A stretch of 64,000 nt of DNA from Zarea fungicola (lineage: Eukaryota; Ascomycota; Sordariomycetes; Hypocreales; Cordycipitaceae): contig FWCC01000008.1 in assembly GCA_900169235.1 (NCBI GenBank), positions 62,001 to 126,000 of the forward strand, given 5' to 3'. A program made the translations under genes and the position numbers. How positions within the stretch are numbered: position 1 is the stretch's first letter; each line of letters starts with the position of its first letter. The notes beneath the pieces are model-generated. The model saw only the letters and a program-made list of their open reading frames with translations. It made no database searches and was not told where the DNA came from. Below are positions 55,669-64,000 of the stretch, in pieces.

Positions 55669-56127
55669 TTATGAAAGCCCAGAGTCGTCAGAGCTAGCTT
55701 CCCCAGTCAAATTGCAATTCTGACTTGTCCATGGGACACAATCCGATGCTTTGAGATCATTGTATGGCGTTTCATGAACAATAACGTTGCATTTTTGAGC
55801 CTCGAACTCGGTTTGAAACTTGCGGATAATCTATATATTGTCAGTAGAACATGACAGCCCGAGTACACAGAACAGCTACTTTACTATGGCTACCCTAAAT
55901 ACTCTCAGGCCAGTTGGATGTGTCTCAATACATGCGTCGCAGATTTTGTGCAACGTGTATGGCACATTGCTATTTGTGGATATCTTGCATTGAGCAAATG
56001 ACGCTGCCATTTCGACCTCTCGTTTGGTACAGCTCTGCGCGACACAAGAAGTATCCGTGGGACTTGAAGGTGTCTGCAACGATGGAGTAGCAAGGGAAAG
56101 TATGTAAAAAAATATCGAAAGACGCAT
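55669..56127 (-). CDS. Predicted small secreted cysteine-rich protein (8 Cys)
   Basis: Exon 1 (56127-55885) begins with an ATG and a clear signal peptide of about 19 residues (MRLSIFFYILSLATPSLQT). Unspliced, the frame stops after 83 residues. A 54-bp intron, GTAAAG donor at 55884, CTGAC branch motif and ATATATAG acceptor ending 55831, joins it in phase to exon 2 (55830-55669), giving 134 residues. The mature part then has eight cysteines (28, 33, 47, 63, 66, 95, 112, 120), an even number that suits four disulfides, and one N-glycosylation sequon at Asn121. A TATA-like element lies about 80 bp upstream. I recognise no family. Small, secreted and cysteine-rich is the profile of fungal effectors, but that role is inference. 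Neither exon has homology support, so the model needs transcript evidence. Confidence 0.6.
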
Positions 56128-56712
56128 TTTCGGCGTTGATAGATGCGAAGTGTAGGAGAAAGTCTGGACGATTAAAGGGCTTCAACAAGGAAAGTGGTGT
56201 CGTCTATATAAATTATTTCACCGCTCTTTTAACTGGCGAGAAAGGTATTCAGATGCTTAAGACAAGTGCGTCATTGTGGTTATGCTCTCATGACCAATGA
56301 ATGTCTTAATACTGTTTCCTCGGACTTTGGTGCTGGCGACAAAGGTACTTGCTCTTCACGGACAGACTGCAGCTAACTTGGTGGGTGCCCGAGACCATGG
56401 TAACTACAGTGGTGGCCCCTAAATTTTGATTCTTCTTCTTTTGTTGACTCGTGCCCTTGAGCCGGGTTTCAGTTAGTCTACATGGACTGCATACCATAAC
56501 AAGTTGGTGATGCGTGGTATTGCCCGACTGTCCTACTTTAGCCTTCTGCCTCGGCTTGGCTGCGCCACGTTGGGCGTCCTCCCAGGCATTCTCAACAAGT
56601 GCCAAAATTGTATTATTAGACCATTGAAAACGTGAAGTGTAAGAAATATATAGAAAAGATTAGCCTTTTGTTTACACTTTTTTCAGTATCAAACATTCAA
56701 AATCACAGAAAC
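56128..56712. other. Divergent promoter region
   Basis: Region between the small secreted gene (minus) and the ADP-ribosylglycohydrolase gene (plus). It contains the TATA-like element for the former. An open frame at 56306-56605 has no protein-like features. No gene called. Confidence 0.45.
56205..56213 (-). promoter_or_regulatory. TATA-like element of the small secreted gene
   Basis: On the minus strand the sequence reads TTTATATAG, about 80 bp before the predicted start codon at 56127. It fits a TATA box of a regulated gene; this is inference from motif and spacing. Confidence 0.35.
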
Positions 56713-57759
56713 ATGCCAACCGTCACTCGGAAGTCTCGCGTCATCGGCGCACTCCTCGGCCTCCATGCCGGCGACTCCCTCGGTGCGAGTGTCGAGTTCA
56801 AATCCCACGCCGATATTGAGGCCGCCTATCCCCATGGCCGCGGCTCCATTCGTGACATTACCGGCGGTGGCCCCTTTCGATGGTCCGCCGGCCACGCCAC
56901 CGACGACACGGACATGACGCGCGCCATCCTCCTCGCCTACCGGGACTGTCTCGGTCCAAGCACGAGCAGCAGTAGCAAGGACGACGTTTCGCTGCGTGCG
57001 GGCAAGTACTTTCTCAAGTGGTGGCGCGGCGACTGGCCCGGCCGCAAGACGGGCAGCCGGCCCGCCGACATGGGCAACGCCACGCGGACCGGCCTCGAGC
57101 GCTTCGCCAAGTCGCTGGACCCCGACAAGGCCGGCGCGGGCCGGGGCTCCGCCGGCAACGGCAGCCTCATGCGCTGCCTGCCCACGGCGCTCTTCCGTGC
57201 CGACGACCTCGACCGGCTCACCGCCGAGAGCGTGCGCATCAGCAAAATCACCCACGACGACCCGCTGTGCACCGTCGCCTGCGCCGTGTACAACGCCATC
57301 GCCGCGCAGCTCGTCCTCGGCGAGAGCCCCGCGGCCGCGGTTCGCGCGGGCATGCGGCTGTGTAAAAAGCTTGAGCAACCGCAGCACGACACGCACGACA
57401 CGCACGAGAGGCGCGTCCTGAATGCGCTCAAGCTCGGCACGCAGCTGCGCATCCAGGGGCTCGCGGAGCATGGCCCGCCGCCATCGGCGCTGCCCGGCTT
57501 GTGCAGCGGTTACGTGCTCGAGTCGCTGTCACTGGCTGTGGCGGCGGTGCTGGACCCACGGTGCCTGGAGGATGTGCTTGTGGATGTGGTGCGCATCGGC
57601 AAGGACACGGATACAAATGCTGCGATTGCCGGCGGTCTCTTAGGCGCAAGAGATGGTGAAGATGCGATCCCACGGCGGTGGGAAGAGAAGTTGCAGTTTG
57701 GAGAGGAATTTCGCACAATTGCTTCCAGTTTACTTCGACATCAGAATGGTGGTAAATAA
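56713..57759 (+). CDS. ADP-ribosylglycohydrolase (DraG/ARH family)
   Basis: Single exon, 348 residues from the ATG at 56713, which directly precedes the conserved core. The N-terminal helix reads VIGALLGLHAGDSLG. Metal-binding residues appear as TDDTDM (Thr63-Met68) and near the C terminus as GKDTDTNAAIAGGLLGA (from about residue 296), the two dinuclear-Mg2+ motifs of the family. SAGNGSLMRCLP is the conserved substrate-loop motif and IPRRW closes the fold. Such enzymes hydrolyse ADP-ribose bonds on proteins (arginine or serine) or related substrates; which one applies cannot be read from sequence. There is no signal peptide, so the product is probably cytosolic. The coding region is markedly GC-rich, especially 57000-57500, and intronless, which raises the possibility of bacterial ancestry. 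Confidence 0.92.
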   Translation: MPTVTRKSRVIGALLGLHAGDSLGASVEFKSHADIEAAYPHGRGSIRDITGGGPFRWSAGHATDDTDMTRAILLAYRDCLGPSTSSSSKDDVSLRAGKYFLKWWRGDWPGRKTGSRPADMGNATRTGLERFAKSLDPDKAGAGRGSAGNGSLMRCLPTALFRADDLDRLTAESVRISKITHDDPLCTVACAVYNAIAAQLVLGESPAAAVRAGMRLCKKLEQPQHDTHDTHERRVLNALKLGTQLRIQGLAEHGPPPSALPGLCSGYVLESLSLAVAAVLDPRCLEDVLVDVVRIGKDTDTNAAIAGGLLGARDGEDAIPRRWEEKLQFGEEFRTIASSLLRHQNGGK

Positions 57760-58007
57760 AGAAACAACAGAGAGAAAAAGCAAAAAAGACCGTCTCATAT
57801 TGCATCTCGCTATACAGCAAAAAACATGCCCAGTGCTCAGGCAGTAAAGCTCTATGAAGACGGAGAAATTGCAAAAAATAAATAAAAAAATAAATTGACA
57901 GCAGAAAAATGTATAAATAAACAAACCCATGAGAACCATGATCAGAATGCCACTTTTTTACGCTACCAGTCCAACTCCTCTATCCCATGTAACTCTTAGT
58001 CTGCCAT

Positions 58008-60603
58008 TTATAGACCACCCTTGGCCTTCAAGTCGTCATGCGCCTTCTTCTGCTTGTCCCAGCTCTTCTTGTTCTGTTTTTGCTGGCTCTTGGGCACGTC
58101 GCTGCCGTCCTTCATCTTGGTCGGCAGGCCCTGCTCGTCCCACGCACTATAACGCTCATCCGTTTTGAACATCTCCTCGGGAGGCGTCTTGGCCTTTTCG
58201 CGGGCCTCTTGCTCAACCTTTTCGCGGGCCAGACGGGCCTCCTCCTTCTTCTTGGCCTTATCTGCAGCGGCGGCAGCCTTTTCCTCGCGCGCCGCGATGA
58301 GTTCAGCGGCGGCGATGAACTTGATGAGTGATGGCTGGTTGTCTGGGCGATCGTCGAGGTAGACACCCAGGTTAGTAAAATCGTGGTCGCGGATGCGGTC
58401 GGTCAGGCTGAGAATGGCCTTCTTCACATCGGGGTTCTGCGCGCCAACAACACGACGGAGCTCGTCACGGAGCTGTGCAGCCACGCGGAGGAACGGCAGA
58501 GAAAGCTGCTCAATGTCCTTGGAGCCGCCCTGAGCAATGCCCTCAAAGTCACTGGTAGGATCCCTTGCGACCAGGTCCCTAATAACATCGCTGTCCAGTG
58601 ACAGAGCCTTGACATCGGCTTTGACCGTGTTCATCATGGACTTGTAGGGCTCAACAGCAGTCTCAGGATTGACGTTGTCAGCAATCGTAGACACCCATCC
58701 AATACCGTTGTATGGGGCCTTGGCATTGGCATCAAGACCAAAGATACCAACAATGGTAGTGAGCCATTGAGAAATAGCCTCAACATCGGCCAGATTTGTG
58801 TCCTTGTTATCCTTCAGGTAGGCGTTGGTGGTATTGACAAGCTTCAACATAACAAGCATTGCGCGTGGAGTATCAAAAGAGTTTGAAAGAGCCGCGTCAA
58901 CCTCAGTCTTTGCCTGTTCTAGTTCTGTGCCGAGACGGGTGCCAGGCTGAACGGACAGCGAGAGCTTTTGTAGTCCGGCGCTGTCAGCAGCCTCTGCAAG
59001 CCACGACTTTGTGTTGGTAAAGAAGTTCTATAAAAATATCAGACATGCTGTTTACTGGAAAACGATAGTGAGTTCCACTTACACTGATAGTTGACTCCCA
59101 GCTATCGGCCTGGGTAATCATGTCTGCCGAGATTTCAACGCCGTCAAACCACTTGCCCATCAAAAAGACGATGCGCATGCGTCGCGCGTTAAAGGTTGTT
59201 GCAAGTGCGTCTTGGATGGTCTGAAAGTTCTTTAGAGACTTGGACATCTTGGAACCAGAAATGTGCAAGTGACCGGTGTGAAGGAAGTATCGGACCCATG
59301 TGTGCTCCCCCTTGCCAGCCTCGCAAAAGTAGGCCTCACTCTGCGCCAGCTCATTATCGTGATGAGGGAATGCGAGATCAATACCGCCCGAGTGAATGTC
59401 CATCTGCGAGCCAAGGATATCAGAGGCCATGACGGAGCACTCAATGTGCCAGCCAGGGCGGCCATCACCCCAGGGGCTAGGCCAGAACGGCTCACCAGGC
59501 TTAGACTTCTTCCAGAGGGCAAAGTCGCCTGGTGAGCGCTTGCCGCCGAGGTTGGTGGAAAGGGCACCCTCGCCTTCCTCCTGGAGAGCTTTGTCGTTTT
59601 TGCTGTCGGGCCGAAGTCTGGCATAAGTATTGCCAGCCTTTTCAAAGGCAGCAATATCAAAGTAAACAGAGCCGTCAGCTTCGTACGCAAAGCCTTTTTG
59701 AACAATGCGCTCGACAAAGGTGGCAATCTGAGGAACATATTCGGTGACGCGGGTAACGACATCGGGGGGCAGAACGTTGAGTGACTCCAAGTCTTGCATA
59801 AAAAGCTCTTCCATAGCCTTGGTGAGATCAGTGAACATGGTCTGGTCGCTGGTATCTACAGTCTCCTTGTAGAGAGAGTCAAGATAGGGCAGTAGGATCT
59901 CGTCGCAGCCGGGGTGGATTTGACCAGACTTGATGGATTCGGCGGCAGCATCCATGTTGCCAATATGCATCTTGACTTTGGCCTCGGCATCACTTGGTTT
60001 GCCCTCGCCAGTCAAGGTCCCTCCAGCCAGAATCTTGCCGTAAGCGTTGTCCCTGGCCGCATGGTAGTTGGACTCGTTGAGGTTCTTTTCATGCTCACGC
60101 AAAAGAGGTAGGCTCTTGTCTGCGTAGGCGAGGAACGCACTCAGACCCAGTTGTTTTAATTCGTCGGGGGTGTATCGCTTCTTCTTTTCGACCTCCAAGA
60201 GACGCTGTCGTCTGGCTTTGATGATGATCTAAGTCCTGTAAGCAAGATGCGCCGACAAGCCACAGTTTAGCATAAGCCCTACCTTGTCATCAATATCGGT
60301 AATGTTCATGACATATTTCACGTCGAATTTGAAATAATGCATCAGGATGCGACGAATGACGTCCGAGGTGACATAGTTACGGGCGTGGCCCAGGTGACTC
60401 TTGTCGTAGACAGTCGGGCCGCAGACGTACCAGCTAACCTTGCCAGCTTCCCTGGGAACAAAAGGCACTGGCCCGCCAGGCTGCAAGGAGTTGTGAAGCT
60501 TGAGTGATGCCATGGTGCCGGCTGAGCAGAGTCTAGTAAATTGGACGAAGGTTGGACGAGGGGAGATTCTTGAGGATCGTGATAGGACGCGAAGCAGATT
60601 CAT
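58008..60603 (-). CDS. CRS1: Cysteinyl-tRNA synthetase, probable dual cytosolic/mitochondrial
   Basis: Exons 60603-60283, 60228-59083 and 59027-58008 with introns of 54 and 55 bp give 828 residues from the first ATG. That start adds [16 protein letters not shown], an Arg/Ser-rich presequence suited to mitochondrial import. A second ATG at 60513 (MASLKLHNS) starts a 798-residue cytosolic form. Class I signatures are HLGHAR (HIGH, near residue 70) and KMSKS (near residue 432). [17 protein letters not shown] and [10 protein letters not shown] (zinc-site region) identify cysteine specificity. A eukaryotic insertion of about 100 residues lies between the HIGH block and the [13 protein letters not shown] segment. 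The C-terminal half ends in a Lys/Glu/Ala coiled coil. The enzyme charges tRNA-Cys. It is head-to-head with TRM61. The symbol follows yeast usage and is less sure than the function. Confidence 0.94.
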
Positions 60604-61252
60604 ACAGGCAAGGTCTCGTCGAAAGTTGGGGGCGCGGTAGAAACTTTTATACCTGCTATGGACAGTCGACTCGAGATGCAATTGTCTTGTATTCGAGTCG
60701 TGAGTCACCGGCGAAAGCCCGAGGCGAGAGGTGTAATGGTTGCAACGGAAGGGTTGAAATGACAAGATGCTGCTCGGGGAGATGAGCCACCAAGACAGCT
60801 GTCACGAACCCGATCGGAGGGCTGCCCTGTGAAGGGGAATTTTCTAGCACCCCGCTTTGCGTGCCCAGCGTTGGCCGTAGTGCGTCGTTGCCCCTCGCCA
60901 GTTTCAGTTTCCTTTTAGCGGTTGCAGTAAGCTGGAGGCGGCCAGTTAGTACCTACAGGTACCTTGGTACTAGGACGACACAGCGGGGCCCCTTTGCAGC
61001 GGCTACAGGGGCCCCCAGCGCCGATATGGCAGGCGGTCGCAGCCCTCAAGCCCCATGTGGCGCTCCAACGTCGGTTGCCAGTGGAGGCTTTCAGTGGGTG
61101 GAGCCACTGGAGTCAATCGAGCTTCAGGCAATTTTTTTTTTCCCTTTGAAGTGGCAGAATTCTTCATAGTCTTCAAGAGAACCGAACCGACAGCGACGCA
61201 TTTGTACGCAATTGGCATCAGAAACACGCCCCGTCCTGCCAAGTGTGCAGCC
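60604..61252. other. Bidirectional promoter region CysRS/TRM61
   Basis: 649 bp between two divergent tRNA-metabolism genes. It includes a GC-rich segment near 60980-61025 and a T-run near 61132-61141. The frame of TRM61 stays open upstream of its ATG without conserved content. No other gene seen. Confidence 0.5.
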
Positions 61253-62767
61253 ATGGATTCGAAACCGTCACCGTTCCTGGAACCCGGCACTCACACCAAA
61301 GTCGGCTCTCTCGCCATTGTCAGCTTGGCGCGTGACGACTTTGACGCCATCCGCCTCGAAAAGTCGTCCGGCGCAGTCGACGGATACGCAGAGGGAGCGA
61401 CCCTCAACACACGATTCGGCTCGTTTCCGCATTCGACGCTGCTAGACATACCTTGGGGCTCGCAGGTTCGCGCATCGGCTGTGGATACTGGATCCCGCGG
61501 TCGCAAGCGCCGCCTGGAGACGACCGACGACGACACGCCCACAGTCAGCCAGGACGAGAATGGCAATGCGCCTGCGAAGAAGGCCACCGTGGCCAGCAGT
61601 GGCTTCATCTACATCCTCCGGCCGTCGCCCGAGCTGTGGACGAGCAGCTTACCACACCGGACACAGGTCGTCTACACACCAGACTACAGCTATATTCTGG
61701 AGCGCATACGAGCCCGCCCTGGAACGAGATTGATAGAAGCCGGCGCAGGAAGTGGCAGCTTTTCACACGCTTCAGCGCGTGCTGTGTATAATGGATATCC
61801 CAAAGATAGCAGCGATACAAGGGGTAAGGTGTTTAGCTTTGAGTTCAACGAGGATCGCTTCCACAAGATGGCAGAGGAGATTAAGAGCCACTCGCTACAA
61901 GGAATCGTGCAAATACGGCACCGCGATGTGTACAGAGAGGGCTTCATGGTCGATGGGGAATCACCAAACGCCACGGCCGTGTTCCTCGATCTGCCAGCGC
62001 CTTGGAAAGCCATCCAGCACCTCTCCCGGCGCAGCGGTGCCTCGCCGCTCGACCCAAAGCGGACCGCCTACATTTGCACATTCTCGCCTTGCATTGAACA
62101 GGTGACGCGGACAGTCAATGAGCTGCGCACCCTCGGCTGGGTCGACGTGGACATGGTGGAAATTTCGCAGCGCCGTCTCAACATTACCCGTGAGCGCGTT
62201 GGCGTCAACCTGCCCAACGAGCGCGGCAACACCCAGACCCCGGCCGACGTACTTGAGGCCGTGACAAAACTACGCAAGGTGAATAAGCAAAATAAGCAAT
62301 TCCAAAGCAAGCAGCTTGCGCAAAATAACGGAGGTGGACGCCCTGTTTCTGCTGCCGCTGCCGAGTCGACCGAGATGGATATTGACTCATCCGCTGCGGT
62401 TTCGGACGCAACTTCACACGGCAAAGACAGCGACTCTCATAATCACCGAAGCGACAACGCTGCAGAAGCAGCTGACGACCAAGAAAAACCGTTCATGCAA
62501 GGGCGGCTTGTTCATCGCTCAGAGCCCGATCTCAAGACGCACACCTCGTATCTCGTCTTTGCGCTGCTGCCACCAGAGTGGACCGACGAGGATGAGGCCA
62601 AGGCGCTGGCCAAGTGGCCCTGTGGGCAGGAAAGCAAGGTTATTGGCAATTTGGACAAGCAAGCACGCAAAAGGGAAAAGCGGGAGCAGCTCGAGTCGCG
62701 CAGCAAGAAGCGCAAAGCGAATAATGATACCCAAGCTAAAGTCACAATTGCAGCGACAACGACATGA
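61253..62767 (+). CDS. TRM61: tRNA (adenine-58-N1)-methyltransferase catalytic subunit Trm61
   Basis: Single exon, 504 residues from the ATG at 61253 (MDSKPSPFLEPG). The N-terminal beta domain includes LNTRFGSFPHSTLLDIPWGSQV. A charged, low-complexity insert follows, then YILRPSPELWTSSLPHRTQVVYTPD. The methyltransferase fold has the SAM loop EAGAGSGSFSHA at about residue 162, the acidic FEFNEDR motif, the catalytic LDLPAPW at about residue 244 and FSPCIEQVTRT. These are diagnostic for Trm61/Gcd14. Together with Trm6, which is not in the window, it forms m1A58 in the T-loop of tRNAs, notably initiator tRNA, in the nucleus. The C terminus is extended and ends in a Lys/Arg-rich nuclear-type tail. 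Length exceeds the yeast protein (383) because of the insert and tail. Confidence 0.94.
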   Translation: MDSKPSPFLEPGTHTKVGSLAIVSLARDDFDAIRLEKSSGAVDGYAEGATLNTRFGSFPHSTLLDIPWGSQVRASAVDTGSRGRKRRLETTDDDTPTVSQDENGNAPAKKATVASSGFIYILRPSPELWTSSLPHRTQVVYTPDYSYILERIRARPGTRLIEAGAGSGSFSHASARAVYNGYPKDSSDTRGKVFSFEFNEDRFHKMAEEIKSHSLQGIVQIRHRDVYREGFMVDGESPNATAVFLDLPAPWKAIQHLSRRSGASPLDPKRTAYICTFSPCIEQVTRTVNELRTLGWVDVDMVEISQRRLNITRERVGVNLPNERGNTQTPADVLEAVTKLRKVNKQNKQFQSKQLAQNNGGGRPVSAAAAESTEMDIDSSAAVSDATSHGKDSDSHNHRSDNAAEAADDQEKPFMQGRLVHRSEPDLKTHTSYLVFALLPPEWTDEDEAKALAKWPCGQESKVIGNLDKQARKREKREQLESRSKKRKANNDTQAKVTIAATTT

Positions 62768-63172
62768 GCTGTTGGAGTTTAGAATAACAGGCTGTACTAT
62801 TCTCACGGTATAAACCTGTTCCAGATGAAAGTTCCTAACATTAAAAAGAATGGCTGGCAAAGAGACGCTTGGCAAAAATTCGGGCTTTGCAACCACTTTC
62901 GGTCTAGTACATGATCAGGTCGCGCCTCGCAGCAAGGAAACATCTTGGGCTTAGTACCAACTACACTGGAAATTAACATGCCGGCATTATTAGTTATGTC
63001 CGGCTGAAAGTATGATGCCATGTCAGATCAATTGTCAAACATGTTTCACGGTCCAACATATGTAGTCGCCAAAAAGCTCATTTAAGGCAGGACAGCCCCA
63101 AAAGTCTTGAAGCATTTACATCAGTTCGTATAAAACTGATGAACCCAGCGTTCAATCAACCCAAAGTACAAT
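62768..63172. other. Intergenic, promoter of the aldo-keto reductase
   Basis: Holds the 3' flank of TRM61 and the promoter of the reductase, with a TATA box at 63129-63134. No gene recognised. Confidence 0.5.
63129..63134 (+). promoter_or_regulatory. TATA box of the aldo-keto reductase gene
   Basis: TATAAA lies 44 bp before the start codon at 63173. The spacing implies a short leader. Assignment is by motif and position. Confidence 0.5.
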
Positions 63173-64000
63173 ATGTCGTCTCAACACGACTACGTCGCAG
63201 ATCTCATCACTGGGCCTCCACATACAGAGATGGGATATAACAGACTCGGTAAATCTGGCCTCAAAATTTCCAAAATTATCCTCGGTGCCATGTCCTACGG
63301 AAGCAAGGATTGGCAGCGCTGGGTGCTGGAGGAAGACGAAGCCTTGCCATTGCTCGAATATGCCTATAACGTTGGACTGAATACTTGGGACACTGTAAGA
63401 AACTGATTAAAAAGAAACTCTTCCAGCCTCACCCGAGTTCCAGATGACTAGAAAAGCTAATGGTTGATGTTTTATGTTTTAGTCTGACCTCTATTCAAAC
63501 GGAGTTTCTGAGGAAATCATCGCCAAGGCGCTTAAAGTATACAAGATTCCACGAGAAGGCGTAGTAATCATGACCAAATGTCGCTTCGCTACGAGTGCAC
63601 CGGGCGAGACACAGCTGTCTGTGTACGCAGCCACTGTGAATGACGGCCGTATGGTAAACCGTGCCGGTCTCTCGCGCAAACACATCTTTGATGCCGTGCA
63701 GGCCAGCGTCAAGAGGCTCGGCACCTACATCGATGTCTTGCAGATTCAACGAATGGACCCAGATGTTCCCAGAGAAGAAATCATGAAAGCTCTGAATGAC
63801 GTGGTCGAACAGGGCCTTGTCCGGTATATTGGGGCAAGTTCTGTAAGTCTGCAGAAAGCGCTAGCAGAGACATGTCGCTGGCCGTCTCAAAGTTACTGAC
63901 TTTGGGTAGATGCCTGCTTGGGAGTTTCAAGCACTTCAAAATGTGGCACAAACGTATGGCTGGCATAAATTTATATCAATGCAAAACTACTACAATCTTC
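63173..64000 (+). CDS. Aldo-keto reductase, partial at window edge
   Basis: Exons 63173-63394, 63483-63842 and 63910-64000 (continuing beyond the window) with introns of 88 and 67 bp; all junctions are phase 0. The N terminus (GYNRLGKSGLKISKIILGAM) begins the (alpha/beta)8 barrel. Catalytic Asp73 and Tyr78 (DTSDLY, the pair joined across intron 1) and Lys106 (VIMTK) are present. The fourth tetrad member, normally His in LQIHR, is Gln163 (LQIQR). Blocks such as RYIGASS and GWHKFISMQNYYNL fit the yeast-type group that includes versiconal hemiacetal acetate reductase and other fungal sugar or aldehyde reductases. The substrate cannot be told, and a role in secondary metabolism is only a possibility. 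The NADPH-binding C terminus lies outside. Confidence 0.9.

Noticed and set aside
53071..64000. Secondary-metabolite cluster (P450 plus aldo-keto reductase)
   Set aside because: The two genes are separated by housekeeping genes (CysRS, TRM61), and no polyketide, peptide or terpene synthase is present.

Overview
The window is nuclear DNA from a filamentous ascomycete, most likely a Sordariomycete of the Hypocreales type. Supporting signs are short introns (about 50-160 bp) with GTANGT donors and CTAAC/CTGAC branch points just before the acceptor, binuclear Zn2Cys6 regulators, GPI-type and small secreted proteins, pyrimidine-rich leaders and TACCTA/TAGGTA repeats between genes. No ribosomal RNA, tRNA, CRISPR array or intact transposon could be supported. 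The window holds 18 protein genes with clear support plus one small secreted protein predicted here by splicing. Exon coordinates in the entries were worked out by hand from reading frame and splice signals.

Left part (1-11.5 kb): a secreted TRI14-like protein, an HsbA-type surface protein with a GPI-type tail, a secreted copper-only superoxide dismutase and a large conserved fungal protein, separated by long non-coding stretches. 11.9-21.4 kb: two Zn2Cys6 regulators transcribed away from each other across 3.9 kb. The left one resembles Stb5; the right one has a 20-nt micro-exon inside its zinc cluster and a long Gln/His tail. 22-26.4 kb: an SNF5/Sfh1 chromatin-remodelling subunit, a secreted CAP (PR-1) protein and the mitochondrial Hsp70 helper Zim17.

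Middle (26.8-40.2 kb): the giant pre-rRNA processing factor Utp20 is head-to-head with the Drn1/CWF19L1 RNA debranching-associated factor, followed by the mitotic phosphatase Cdc25. A 7.1 kb stretch without recognisable genes (40.2-47.3 kb) follows.

Right part (47.3-64 kb): Pol5 (ribosomal DNA transcription/ribosome biogenesis), proteasome subunit alpha-7, a microsomal cytochrome P450, a newly modelled eight-cysteine secreted protein, an ADP-ribosylglycohydrolase, cysteinyl-tRNA synthetase head-to-head with the tRNA m1A58 methyltransferase catalytic subunit Trm61, and an aldo-keto reductase that runs off the right edge.

Most of the window is conserved housekeeping: ribosome biogenesis (UTP20, POL5), RNA metabolism (DRN1, CysRS, TRM61), chromatin, cell cycle and the proteasome. 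Several of these genes form head-to-head pairs. The variable, niche-related content is the secreted or surface genes at the left, the CAP protein, the P450/secreted-protein pair at 53-56 kb and the aldo-keto reductase at the right end. I saw no biosynthetic gene cluster and no clearly new multi-gene system. The least expected items are the spliced cysteine-rich secreted gene, the loss of key residues in the P450 I-helix and in the reductase catalytic tetrad, and the cluster of inverted GTGGGATA motifs near 2.6-2.85 kb.
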